Positions 1 to 6,904 of a DNA stretch of 64,000 nucleotides are shown piece by piece. The translations under genes and the position numbers were made by a program. How positions within the stretch are numbered: position 1 is the stretch's first letter; each line of letters starts with the position of its first letter. Origin of the DNA: Clostridia bacterium (GTDB lineage: Bacteria > Bacillota > Clostridia > Christensenellales > Pumilibacteraceae); contig JAAWDP010000003.1 in NCBI GenBank assembly GCA_022793815.1, positions 1 to 64,000 on the forward strand, given 5' to 3'. The notes below the pieces were generated by a model. That model saw nothing but the letters and a program-made list of their open reading frames with translations. It had not been told where the DNA came from and did not search any database.

Positions 1-1
1 C

Positions 2-544
2 GGAAAATTCTATTGCTATAACCACTACATACGGCGCGAGGATATAGAACAAGTGGTGCTTAACGATATACGCGCAAAGGCAAAGCTAATCTTGGACGAT
101 GAGCAAAAGGCACGAGCGGACTTCTTGAAATACAAAGAACAAATCTCGGCAAAGCTATATAACGAGGATAAGAAATCCCTTGCGCAAAAGACGAAACGGT
201 TTAACGAGCTTGAACGGCTGACGCAATCGGTTTACGAGGACAAAGTGTTAGGCAAGATACCCGAAGATATTTGTTTGAAACTTCTTGCCAAGTACAACGA
301 AGAACAAACCGCATTAAAAATCGAAATTGAAGAACTTGAAAACGCGCTGTCCGTCGTAAGCAAGAACGAAGCCGACGTGGATGAATTTATCCGCAGACTC
401 AAACGCTATACCGACGTACCCGAACTTACACGGGAATTGTGCCTTGAACTCATAGAATATATAACAATAGGCGCAAGCCCCGACGACAAAACGGGCGCAA
501 GAGAAATCCACATCTACTACAAACTTTTGGGCAAAGAAACTTAA
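2..544 (+). CDS. Large serine recombinase, C-terminal part (cut by window start)
   Basis: The frame is open from base 2, so the gene enters from the left edge; the GTG at 53 is internal. What remains is the C-terminal part of a large serine (resolvase-type) site-specific recombinase: the end of the zinc ribbon (FYCYNHYIRREDIE) followed by a long charged coiled coil at about residues 25-115 and a DUF4368-like tail (ELIEYITIG). In this family the catalytic serine lies in the first 150 residues, which are outside the window, so activity cannot be judged. Such enzymes excise or integrate Tn4451-like transposons and conjugative elements. It is followed after 40 bases by a second, broken recombinase end. 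I am confident of the family, not of the element it served. Confidence 0.8.
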   Translation, partial: GKFYCYNHYIRREDIEQVVLNDIRAKAKLILDDEQKARADFLKYKEQISAKLYNEDKKSLAQKTKRFNELERLTQSVYEDKVLGKIPEDICLKLLAKYNEEQTALKIEIEELENALSVVSKNEADVDEFIRRLKRYTDVPELTRELCLELIEYITIGASPDDKTGAREIHIYYKLLGKET

Positions 545-552
545 CCAAATAA

Positions 553-1269
553 CTACATTGTCCATTTGCGCATATTAGTAAAGCGTTTTGCGGCAAGTGC
601 GACACGGCTATGATTGCCGACGGCGGCACGAGCAAGACGGGCAAAACGCACCAATACTATGCTTGCAAGAAAAAGAAAAAAGGCGAGTGCAAAAAGCACC
701 GCGAGGAAAAAGTCAGGCTGGAATTTTACGTTACCCAAATGGTACGCGACTTTTTAAGCGACAAGGAAAACGTCCAAATCGCCGTGCGCGACACGCTCAA
801 ATATTACGACAATCGAACGGGCGCGGACAATATAAAGAGCCTTGAAACACGCATAGCGAAAGCGCGCAAGGACATTGAGGAAATGACAACGGCGTTTATC
901 GAGGCGAAAAGCGCATTGTTGCGAGAAAGCATAGAAAAGCGAATGACCGACTACGAAAAACTGATAAAAGATTTAGAGAGCCAAAAAACGCAGTTAGAGT
1001 ACGAGCGCGGTTTACAAGTAAGCGAAAGCGACTTGCTTGACTACATAGCCGAGTTATTGAAAGGCGACCCCGCCGACAAAGACTACCAAAAGCAACTGAT
1101 TGACAACCTTGTTTATAAGGTGTTTATAGACGACGACAATATTATACCGATATTGACGATAGGCAACGGCAAGGAAATACAAAACGTGCGGCTGTCGGAA
1201 GTGAAAGAGGTTTTGGAAAAACTTTACGGCAAAAGTGTTCAAACGCAATTACCACCCGCCCGCCAATAG
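553..1269 (+). pseudogene. Truncated serine recombinase remnant (zinc ribbon plus coiled coil)
   Basis: The frame is open from 553, just after a TAA at 550-552. It reads straight into a recombinase zinc beta ribbon (FCGKC at about 586-600, then a YYAC-type second half) and a long coiled coil rich in K and E. There is no catalytic domain upstream and no RBS before the first ATG at 610, so this is a 5'-deleted recombinase gene and not an intact 219-residue protein. It resembles the preceding recombinase end in domain but not in sequence, so two different recombinase genes were probably brought together by deletion. A terminator follows directly. It could be translated as a stray fragment, but I would not expect function. 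Confidence 0.75.
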
Positions 1270-1299
1270 CCCCGAGAGTGACCCTTTCGGGGGTTTTTT
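1270..1299 (+). terminator. Rho-independent terminator after the recombinase remnant
   Basis: The arms CCCCGA (1270-1275) and TCGGGG (1287-1292) form a stem followed by a run of T to 1299. It lies one base after the stop codon of the recombinase remnant. Confidence 0.75.
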
Positions 1300-1423
1300 A
1301 TTGGACAAAAGAATTTATTTGTGCTAATATTTTTTCAAGATTGCGGTAAATTATTTGCGCCAAATCAACCCATGGAATTATTCTTAGGCAAACATCTTAA
1401 AAATACGTTTTAGGTTTACTGTT

Positions 1424-1451
1424 TAAAAAAAATCCGCCGTAAAAGCGGATT
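1424..1451 (-). terminator. Terminator of the rpmH-jag operon
   Basis: On the minus strand AATCCGC (1451-1445) pairs with GCGGATT (1437-1431) and is followed by at least seven T. It lies just after the last gene of the operon. The 130 bases to its left, up to the recombinase terminator, hold no gene; the only feature I see there is CGTTTTAGGTTT at 1406-1417, which recurs inverted at 6433-6444. Confidence 0.8.
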
Positions 1452-1461
1452 GTCGGTATAT

Positions 1462-1776
1462 TTATTTGCGTTCGAATATCACGAACTCGCAGTCGATGTC
1501 GCAGTTCATGGCTTTCAGATAAGCCGAATTGTCGATTTTGACGAGTTTATTCAGTTTTTCGAACAGGGCGTCGTAACACGGATGCATGGACGGCACAATA
1601 AGCGTTCCGTTTTCGAATATCATCATAAGGCGCACGGTGTCGTCAACGAAAGTCAAATCCGACACCTGCACGATGAGTTTAAGCAATTTCTCCGTGTCGT
1701 AGACGCCGTTTGAGGTATGAATCATTCCGTTTTTGACCCAAATTCTGTCGCCTGCCGACACCACCGTAGTTTCCAT
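1462..1776 (-). CDS. Hypothetical protein, 104 aa, end of the rpmH operon
   Basis: I do not recognise this family. The product is a small soluble protein of 104 residues without signal peptide or membrane segment; the sequence alternates hydrophobic and charged residues as in a compact alpha/beta fold and has three cysteines. The start ATG at 1776 has a good RBS (AAAGGAG) eight bases upstream. It follows the DUF2726 gene by 31 bases and is followed by a clear terminator, so it is the last gene of the long operon from rpmH. Being cotranscribed with translation and membrane-insertion genes says little about its role. Confidence 0.6.
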   Translation of the reverse strand: METTVVSAGDRIWVKNGMIHTSNGVYDTEKLLKLIVQVSDLTFVDDTVRLMMIFENGTLIVPSMHPCYDALFEKLNKLVKIDNSAYLKAMNCDIDCEFVIFERK

Positions 1777-1807
1777 ATCTTATTCTCCTTTGGTATCTTA
1801 CCGCCGC

Positions 1808-2374
1808 TCATCTTTTGAGTATCTCGGAAAGCACCGTCTTTTTGACAAGAGCGTAGTCTTTTGTCTGCTGCGGCGTGAACGTCACAAGCGGCAGCTTTGC
1901 TTTGCGGCAAATTTCGTTTACCTTCGCGTCGCGCTGTTTTCTGTCCGCCCTATTGTGCGAAGAATCGTTCAGCTCCACAAGCAGCAGCGGCGCATAAGTG
2001 ACTTTATCCACGAACACATAATCGACTATCCTGAACAGTTCGTTTCTGTACGTCGTTTCCGTTCGCTTGTCTATGACGCTTGCCAACACACACTGCGGCA
2101 GCACTTCGTAACGGTTGGGGGCAATTCGTCTGAGCGTCTGTAAAAATTCGCACTCCGCCGCCGTAACAAGACTTTTTTTTCGTACATATTTCGCGGTTGT
2201 GTATTCTTCGCGTCTGACTGCGCCGTATAAAACGAGTATGCCGCCCAAAACCGCAAGAGCGATACCGACATACCTGCCTGCGTCGGTGAAATGCACCGCA
2301 AACGCTATGCCGACTCCGAGAAATATTATTCCCGCGGCGGCGGCACCCAGCCGCTGTGCGTTACCGTTTTTCAC
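1808..2374 (-). CDS. Membrane-anchored DUF2726 (nuclease-fold) protein
   Basis: The 188-residue product has two hydrophobic helices at about residues 10-28 and 34-51 that would place it in the membrane, then a cytoplasmic domain matching the DUF2726 pattern: an acidic LVELNDSSH core, a DAKVNEICRKAKLPL segment and a C-terminal helix. DUF2726 is regarded as a restriction-endonuclease-like fold of unknown substrate; the E-L-N-D stretch with the following K and D residues fits its putative active site. The start is GTG at 2374 with no strong RBS, 9 bases after the jag stop, which suggests coupling to jag translation. No function is known for such fusions of two membrane helices with DUF2726. Confidence 0.65.
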   Translation of the reverse strand: MKNGNAQRLGAAAAGIIFLGVGIAFAVHFTDAGRYVGIALAVLGGILVLYGAVRREEYTTAKYVRKKSLVTAAECEFLQTLRRIAPNRYEVLPQCVLASVIDKRTETTYRNELFRIVDYVFVDKVTYAPLLLVELNDSSHNRADRKQRDAKVNEICRKAKLPLVTFTPQQTKDYALVKKTVLSEILKR

Positions 2375-2383
2375 GAAACCCGA

Positions 2384-3316
2384 TTATTCGGCTTTTGCGC
2401 CGCGCGGTCCGTTCTCGCGCTTGCAATAGATGACTATACGGCGATTGGGTTCTTTGCCTTCGCTCTTGGTCACTACTTTATCGTTATCGGAAAGAGCGGC
2501 GTGAATGATTTTCCGCGTTGCGCTGTTCATGGGTTCCATGCACACTTTTCTGCCCTGCTTCACGCATTTGTTCGCCATTTTTTCCGCAGTTCTTATCACC
2601 GATTCTATTTGCTTGAAACGGTAGCCGTTGGAATCGAGAGAAAGCTTGACGTACTTGCCTTCGCCCTTATTGGCGACAAGCCCTGCAAGGTATTCGAGCG
2701 AGTCGAGAGTTTCTCCGCGGTAGCCTATTACGGCACTGTCGTCCGTACAGAGGTCCACATCCAAATCAAAACCGTGCCCTTCGTATTTTATCTCGGTTTG
2801 CACGCCCATTTTGGCAAGCGTCTGCTTTATGAATCCGATGACCGAATCGATTGATTCGGAAGGGATTTCGTTGGGCGCATCGGACTTTTTCGGCGGTTCT
2901 ATTTTCAGGCGGATATCTTCTTTTGCTTCCGTCTGCGGCTGCTTGGTACGAGGCTGCTGAGCGGGCGCGGGCTTCGGTTTTTCAGCAGGCGCTTGCGCAA
3001 GGTTCTCTTTCCTCTCCTGCTGTTTTGCGTCCTCGGATTTAAAGTCACGCTTATCCTGCTCGGGGGATTTTTTTTCGAAATCCGAACGGTTGAACCTTTC
3101 GAACTTCTTATCGTTTGCCTTGTCGTATTTCGCGCGGCTTTTCTCGCGCTCTCGTTTGACTTCGTCGGTAAGCGACATTATGATTTTGGCTTTGCCGAAA
3201 AATCCGCCCGCTTCCAATACCTGCACGTCGACTTCGTCTATGGTGGCGGACAGTCTGTCGAGTCCTTCCTTTACGGCGTCCTCTATTTTTTTTGCCGTTA
3301 TTTCTACGCTCTCCAT
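2384..3316 (-). CDS. jag: RNA-binding protein KhpB/Jag
   Basis: The 310-residue protein shows the three Jag parts in order. There is an N-terminal jag_N domain (about 1-52), a long charged low-complexity linker rich in K, E, P and Q (about 55-155), then a KH domain with the IGYRGE loop (about 160-235) and an R3H domain with RKIIH (about 255-305). In other Firmicutes Jag/KhpB binds RNA, partners with KhpA and affects cell division and elongation. Its place directly after yidC, one base from the yidC stop, is the conserved Firmicute arrangement. The linker is longer than usual. Identification is secure; the RNA targets here are unknown. Confidence 0.95.
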   Translation of the reverse strand: MESVEITAKKIEDAVKEGLDRLSATIDEVDVQVLEAGGFFGKAKIIMSLTDEVKREREKSRAKYDKANDKKFERFNRSDFEKKSPEQDKRDFKSEDAKQQERKENLAQAPAEKPKPAPAQQPRTKQPQTEAKEDIRLKIEPPKKSDAPNEIPSESIDSVIGFIKQTLAKMGVQTEIKYEGHGFDLDVDLCTDDSAVIGYRGETLDSLEYLAGLVANKGEGKYVKLSLDSNGYRFKQIESVIRTAEKMANKCVKQGRKVCMEPMNSATRKIIHAALSDNDKVVTKSEGKEPNRRIVIYCKRENGPRGAKAE

Positions 3317-3317
3317 A

Positions 3318-4520
3318 TTACTTGTCCTTCTTATTATTTTTCACAAGGTCGTTGGGGTCGGGTCTGCCGTACTTTATTATTGTCGTCTGTACGGCTTTAT
3401 CCGCCTTTCTGTCTTTAAGCGCAAATATTCCCGTCGTGAGCAAGTTGAGCAGTACCGTCATACCCGAGTTGAGAACGATGTAGAGCGTGAATGCGGTGGT
3501 ATAACTGACCGAGAAGAAAATCATCATGAGCGGGAAAAGCACCATCATGAACTTCATACTGCCCGCACCGGCTGCCTCCTGTCCTGCCTTTTTCTGCTGA
3601 CGCATGGTGATGAACTGCGATAAAAACGACAGTCCTGCGGCAAGTATGGGCAGTACCAAAATACCGTTTGTTTTGTTGCTTTCGTGCGTGCGGAGTCTTG
3701 CGGTTACGGAGTCGTAATACGAACCCGAAACAAGTCCCTCGAACGACGCCTTATCTTCGAGTTTCAAAGACTTCAATTTTTCCAGTTCCTCTTTCTCGGC
3801 GGAAAATCCGAGCTTCGCAAGCTTACCGCTGTTTTTGCCCCAGTTGCCGACGGCGCTCATAAAGCCGCTGTGTTCCAAAATCGGCTTTTTCCACGGCACG
3901 TCCGGCGACCAGATATTTTTAATCCAAAGGAAGCTTTGTCGGTTGCTTTCGCCGCTGTTGCTGTAATATTCGTATACGGCGTCCTGCCCCGCTTTTTCGG
4001 CTTCGGCTTTTATGCCTGCCTTGCCGTCGTCGTCGAGATTGTCATAATCCACGCCGTCTATTACGACGGTGTAAGCCGAGTCGTAAACATCTACCCATTC
4101 AAGGTACTGACGCATTATCATGTACTGGCTTATATTGTTCAGACCCGAAAACAGCCAAAAGAATATGACCATTGTCACGATTGCCGGCAGACATGCGGAC
4201 ATGTAGCTGTAACCCTCGCGCTTGTTCAACTGCATTTGCTTTTGCTGAAATTCCTGCGTGTTTGCGCCGCAGGCTTTTTTCAGCTTGTCCATTTCGGGTT
4301 TCAATCGTTCGGTTATCTTCTGGTTTTTGCGCATCTTATACCGCTGATACAAGTCGAGCGGATATAAGATAAGTTTCAAAAGCACCGTAAATAACACGAT
4401 ACGCCAACCGTAATCTTTGACGAACGAGAAAAGATTGAGAATAAGCCATTCCCAAACGCCGCCGGGCATATTTTCGACAACAGGTTGGGCTATCGCGGTC
4501 AAGCCCGTTAAAAAAGCCAT
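3318..4520 (-). CDS. yidC: YidC/Oxa1-family membrane protein insertase
   Basis: This 400-residue polytopic protein inserts and folds membrane proteins with or without SecYEG. It has the conserved YGWR in the first core membrane helix (the Arg that forms the hydrophilic groove), the positively charged cytoplasmic hairpin (about 60-115), and the last three helices near residues 285-375. Between the second and third core helices there is an extra region of about 150 mostly hydrophilic residues (about 145-280), larger than the usual Gram-positive loop. There is no lipoprotein signal at the N terminus, unlike SpoIIIJ of Bacillus. It overlaps yidD by 13 bases, so the two are translationally coupled. 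Confidence 0.93.
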   Translation of the reverse strand: MAFLTGLTAIAQPVVENMPGGVWEWLILNLFSFVKDYGWRIVLFTVLLKLILYPLDLYQRYKMRKNQKITERLKPEMDKLKKACGANTQEFQQKQMQLNKREGYSYMSACLPAIVTMVIFFWLFSGLNNISQYMIMRQYLEWVDVYDSAYTVVIDGVDYDNLDDDGKAGIKAEAEKAGQDAVYEYYSNSGESNRQSFLWIKNIWSPDVPWKKPILEHSGFMSAVGNWGKNSGKLAKLGFSAEKEELEKLKSLKLEDKASFEGLVSGSYYDSVTARLRTHESNKTNGILVLPILAAGLSFLSQFITMRQQKKAGQEAAGAGSMKFMMVLFPLMMIFFSVSYTTAFTLYIVLNSGMTVLLNLLTTGIFALKDRKADKAVQTTIIKYGRPDPNDLVKNNKKDK

Positions 4521-4786
4521 TTCATATCTCCTTTTGGATTATCGGGTACAGGGTCGAATCCGCCCTCGTTCCAAGGCACGCATCTGAATATCCGTTTTGC
4601 TCCTATCGCTATACCCTTGACGACTCCGAAACGCTCGATTGCCGTAAGCATGTACGTGGAACAACTGGGATGATAGATGCACACGTTAGGCAACAGCGGC
4701 GAAATGCATTTCTTGTAGAAAAGCACGAGCCCTTTGAAAAACCACCTGAACGTAATGATTTCTACTATCGGATTTCTCTTTCGCAC
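4508..4786 (-). CDS. yidD: Membrane protein insertion efficiency factor YidD
   Basis: The 92-residue protein carries the YidD signature: YKKCISPLLP, then YHPSCSTYML, then a basic helix ending in FRCVPWNEGGFDPVP. It is thought to sit at the inner face of the membrane and help YidC. The gene starts one base after the rnpA stop and overlaps yidC by 13 bases, matching the rpmH-rnpA-yidD-yidC order seen widely in bacteria. An N-terminal extension of about ten residues is slightly longer than in most relatives. Confidence 0.95.
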   Translation of the reverse strand: MRKRNPIVEIITFRWFFKGLVLFYKKCISPLLPNVCIYHPSCSTYMLTAIERFGVVKGIAIGAKRIFRCVPWNEGGFDPVPDNPKGDMKWLF

Positions 4787-5119
4787 TTAAAGCAATCCTG
4801 CCTTTGAGAGTAGTTTTTCCATTGTTTCTTCGAGTTGGGAATAAGTCATTTCGCTTGCACCGTTCTTTACGGAAAACACCGCTTGGACGCCGCCTTTGAC
4901 TTTGTCCCTGCGCTCTTGTATCACGGCGCGCATACGACGTTTGACTTTGTTGCGCACGGTTGCTTTGCCGACCTTGTTCGGAACGCTGAACCCGAATTTC
5001 ACGCTTTTGCCGCCGCGGACGAAAATCAAAGAAACGACTCCGCTTTTTACGGCGTTGCCTTTGCGGTAAACGTAGTTGAACGAACCGTGTTTCGTAAGCC
5101 TGTATCTTTTGGCAAGCAA
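4787..5119 (-). CDS. rnpA: Ribonuclease P protein component
   Basis: RnpA binds the RNase P RNA and helps in 5' maturation of tRNA. The sequence has the usual RYRLTK start, the VPNKVGKATVRNKVKRRMRA helix that contacts RNA, and the normal length. I choose a TTG start at 5119 because AGGGAG lies nine bases upstream and because relatives start a few residues before RYRLTK. A frame-consistent TTG at 5158 would add 13 residues, but its only RBS candidate (AAGGAG) is about 14 bases away. It lies between rpmH and yidD, as expected. Confidence 0.93.
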   Translation of the reverse strand: MLAKRYRLTKHGSFNYVYRKGNAVKSGVVSLIFVRGGKSVKFGFSVPNKVGKATVRNKVKRRMRAVIQERRDKVKGGVQAVFSVKNGASEMTYSQLEETMEKLLSKAGLL

Positions 5120-5202
5120 ATTCGAAAACTCCCTTTTGAATAAAAAGTCATCTCGCAAAATATGCCCGATGACTCCTTATCCACTTCGATTATTGAAAGA
5201 TT

Positions 5203-5355
5203 TTAGTGAGAGCCGAGGGGCTTGACCGCCACGTTCTTTCTGCCCTTTCTTCTTCTTCTCGAAAGCACGTTGCGACCCGACTTGCTTGCCATACGCTGGC
5301 GGAAGCCGTGCACTTTGAGTCTGGTTCTCTTCTTGGGTTGATAAGTTCTCTTCAT
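5203..5355 (-). CDS. rpmH: 50S ribosomal protein L34
   Basis: The 50-codon frame begins [10 protein letters not shown] and continues with the very basic L34 core (VHGFRQRM, then [13 protein letters not shown]). L34 is normally 44-46 residues; here a short GSH tail is added. The RBS GAAAGGA lies upstream and the gene is the first of the operon, after a strong sigma-A promoter at 5401-5429. In most Firmicutes dnaA is transcribed divergently next to rpmH; here a tRNA thiolase gene takes that place, so the origin has been moved or rearranged. Confidence 0.97.
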   Translation of the reverse strand: MKRTYQPKKRTRLKVHGFRQRMASKSGRNVLSRRRRKGRKNVAVKPLGSH

Positions 5356-5400
5356 GATTGTCTGTCCTTTCTTACAAAATTTCTAAAATAGCACCTGTAT

Positions 5401-5429
5401 ATTATAAATGAATTTCTTTTTTTAGTCAA
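5401..5429 (-). promoter_or_regulatory. Sigma-A promoter of the rpmH operon
   Basis: On the minus strand TTGACT (5429-5424) and TATAAT (5406-5401) are 17 bases apart, about 45 bases before the rpmH start codon. Confidence 0.85.
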
Positions 5430-5477
5430 CTATATTTGACTTGTTGGATTTATCTTTTTTCGGCTGCGCCGCTTTGC

Positions 5478-5506
5478 TTGCGTTTTTTGCCGCAATGGGA
5501 TATACT
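5478..5506 (+). promoter_or_regulatory. Probable promoter of the tRNA thiolase gene
   Basis: TTGCGT (5478-5483) and TATACT (5501-5506) with a 17-base spacer lie 23 bases before the chosen start codon; the -35 is weak. Confidence 0.5.
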
Positions 5507-5528
5507 TATTTTACGGAGGGCGTGTACG

Positions 5529-6284
5529 GTGTCAATGCAAAAAATACTCAGTTCCATGCGCAGGGCTGTCGAACAGTTCGATATGATTTGCGACGGCGAC
5601 AAAGTGACGGTCGGTTTGTCGGGCGGCAAAGATTCGCTTGTACTTCTTGCCGCGCTTGCCGCGTTCCGCAAGTTTTCGCCGAAAAAATTTACGCTTGCGG
5701 CAGTAACCGTGGATATGGGACTGGGCGCGGACTTTTCGCCGCTCAAAGATTTCTGCTCGGGACTCGACGTCGAACACCGACTTATAGAAACTCAAATCGG
5801 CGAAATAATTTTCGATATACGCAAAGAAAAAAGTCCCTGTTCGCTGTGCAGCAAGATGCGCCGCGGCGCGCTGAACACGGCAATAATCGAAAGCGGCGGC
5901 GGAGTGCTTGCCTTGGGGCACCATGCCGACGACGTTGCGGAAACATTTTTCCTTTCGCTTCTGTACGAAGGGCGTCTGTCCACGTTCGCGCCGAAAAGTT
6001 ATATGAGCCGCTCGGGCATAACGCTTATCAGACCGCTGATACTGACCGAAGAAAAAGATATAATCCCCGTTGCGAAAGATTTGCCTGTGGTACACAATCC
6101 GTGTCCGTGCAACCGCGTAACCAAACGCGAATATATGAAGGACCTTATAAAAAAGCTCAACCGCGACATTCCCGCGGCGAAAGACAGCATACTTACCGCC
6201 CTATTCCACCCCGAACGCAACAATTTGTGGGACAAAGCGCAAGAGGTTTTCAGCCGCGAAAAAGGCGGCGGAAACGACGAATAA
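5529..6284 (+). CDS. TtcA/TilS-type tRNA-modifying ATP pyrophosphatase
   Basis: The 251-residue protein is an N-type ATP pyrophosphatase with the PP-loop SGGKDS near residue 29. It has a pair of cysteines CSLCSKMRR in the middle and a second pair CPCN near the end, the pattern of the TtcA group, which thiolates cytidine 32 of tRNA using a [4Fe-4S] cluster bound by such cysteines. The ALGHHADD motif supports nucleotide and tRNA handling. I choose GTG at 5529 because GGAGGG lies eight bases upstream; the ATG at 5535 is the next choice. The gene stands alone, divergent from rpmH and upstream of tRNA-Val. The exact base modified cannot be told from sequence alone. Confidence 0.82.
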   Translation: MSMQKILSSMRRAVEQFDMICDGDKVTVGLSGGKDSLVLLAALAAFRKFSPKKFTLAAVTVDMGLGADFSPLKDFCSGLDVEHRLIETQIGEIIFDIRKEKSPCSLCSKMRRGALNTAIIESGGGVLALGHHADDVAETFFLSLLYEGRLSTFAPKSYMSRSGITLIRPLILTEEKDIIPVAKDLPVVHNPCPCNRVTKREYMKDLIKKLNRDIPAAKDSILTALFHPERNNLWDKAQEVFSREKGGGNDE

Positions 6285-6313
6285 AAGAAAATTTACGGGC
6301 GGCGGTCAAACGC

Positions 6314-6342
6314 TTGACATTGCACGGTATTTATAATAAAAT
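6314..6342 (+). promoter_or_regulatory. Promoter of tRNA-Val
   Basis: TTGACA (6314-6319) and TAAAAT (6337-6342) are 17 bases apart; the mature tRNA begins 11 bases after the -10 box. Confidence 0.75.
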
Positions 6343-6352
6343 ATACCCACTG

Positions 6353-6428
6353 TGGGCAATTAACTCAGCGGGAGAGTGTCACCTTGACATGGTGGAAGTC
6401 ACAGGTTCGAATCCTGTATTGCCCACCA
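6353..6428 (+). tRNA. tRNA-Val (anticodon GAC)
   Basis: The 76-base gene folds as a normal cloverleaf. The acceptor arms TGGGCAA and TTGCCCA pair fully, the D arm has the usual AGCGGGAGAG, the anticodon loop is TTGACAT with GAC at its centre, and the T arm has GGTTCGAATCC. The CCA end is encoded. It sits at the left edge of the AT-rich restriction-modification segment, a common position for acquired DNA. Confidence 0.96.
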
Positions 6429-6433
6429 ACTGA

Positions 6434-6478
6434 AACCTAAAACGAACCACTAATTAAGTGTTCGGGTTGGGTTTTTTT
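6434..6478 (+). terminator. Terminator downstream of tRNA-Val
   Basis: CGAA plus CACT (6443-6451, one C bulged) pairs with AGTG plus TTCG (6457-6464), extended by AACC/GGTT outside, and a seven-T run follows at 6472-6478. Its left part (6434-6446) is also one arm of a 13-bp inverted repeat with 9399-9411. Confidence 0.6.
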
Positions 6479-6534
6479 CTTTTGCCGTTTTTAGTTTTCG
6501 GCGGTGGTATCACGTTTATTCGGTTTTGTTTCGT

Positions 6535-6585
6535 TGTGGCGGGTGCTTGTCCGCGCCGCTATGCGGCGCGGAAGCACCCGCCACA
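6535..6585. repeat. Long GC-rich palindrome (REP-like hairpin)
   Basis: Arms 6535-6548 and 6572-6585 pair perfectly over 14 bases, then a 2-base bulge on the left, then 6551-6559 with 6563-6571 over 9 bases, leaving a 3-base loop. No T run follows on either strand, so it is not a standard terminator. It is almost all G and C inside an otherwise AT-rich interval between tRNA-Val and the HTH gene. A REP/BIME-type unit or the remains of a small mobile palindrome are the likeliest explanations. I saw no second copy in this window. Confidence 0.75.
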
Positions 6586-6628
6586 GTGCCATCTATCGAC
6601 ATTATACGCAAACGTGACGCATAGTCCG

Positions 6629-6657
6629 TTGTGAAAAAAGTCACTTTTTCTTATAAT
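6629..6657 (+). promoter_or_regulatory. Promoter and candidate operator of the HTH-nuclease pair
   Basis: TTGTGA (6629-6634) and TATAAT (6652-6657) are 17 bases apart. The inverted repeat GTGA (6631-6634)/TCAC (6641-6644) overlaps the -35 and spacer, and a wider GTGAC (6614-6618)/GTCAC (6640-6644) pair brackets it; this is where a C-protein would bind. Transcription would start near 6664, so the ATG at 6656 cannot be used and the start at 6683 is correct. Confidence 0.6.
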
Positions 6658-6682
6658 GTATTCAAGAAAGGTGGTACTACTT

Positions 6683-6904
6683 ATGGATATTAAAATTACT
6701 GTTGGTAAAAGAGTAAAAGAACTACGCTATAAACTTGGCATAAGTCAAGAAGAGCTAGCTTATAATGCTCAGCTAGATAGAACATATATAACAAGTGTTG
6801 AACGTGGTAAACGAAATATTTCTATTGTTAATGTCGAAAAAATAGCACAAGCATTGCAAGTTAGTCTTGCGGAATTTTTTTCATTTTCCGAGGAGAATAA
6901 ATAA
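6683..6904 (+). CDS. XRE-family HTH regulator, controller (C) protein-like
   Basis: The 73-residue protein is nearly all one helix-turn-helix domain: LRYKLGISQEELA, then the recognition helix region YITSVERGKRNIS, then the scaffold VEKIAQALQVSLAEFF. Size, family and position just before a nuclease gene are those of restriction-modification controller proteins, which bind their own promoter as dimers and delay nuclease expression until the DNA is methylated. ATG 6683 has AAAGGTGG eight bases upstream. Its stop overlaps the nuclease start by one base (TAATG), so the two are coupled. An ordinary small XRE repressor with the same autoregulatory role is the main alternative. Confidence 0.82.
   Translation: MDIKITVGKRVKELRYKLGISQEELAYNAQLDRTYITSVERGKRNISIVNVEKIAQALQVSLAEFFSFSEENK

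Noticed and set aside
4787..5158. Long form of rnpA starting at 5158
   Set aside because: The RBS is too far (about 14 bases) and the extra residues are not seen in the family; the TTG at 5119 with AGGGAG is better.
5176..5184. TTATCCACT, close to a DnaA box, between rnpA and rpmH
   Set aside because: It is a single imperfect box with no cluster, no dnaA nearby and no AT-rich unwinding element, so not an origin.
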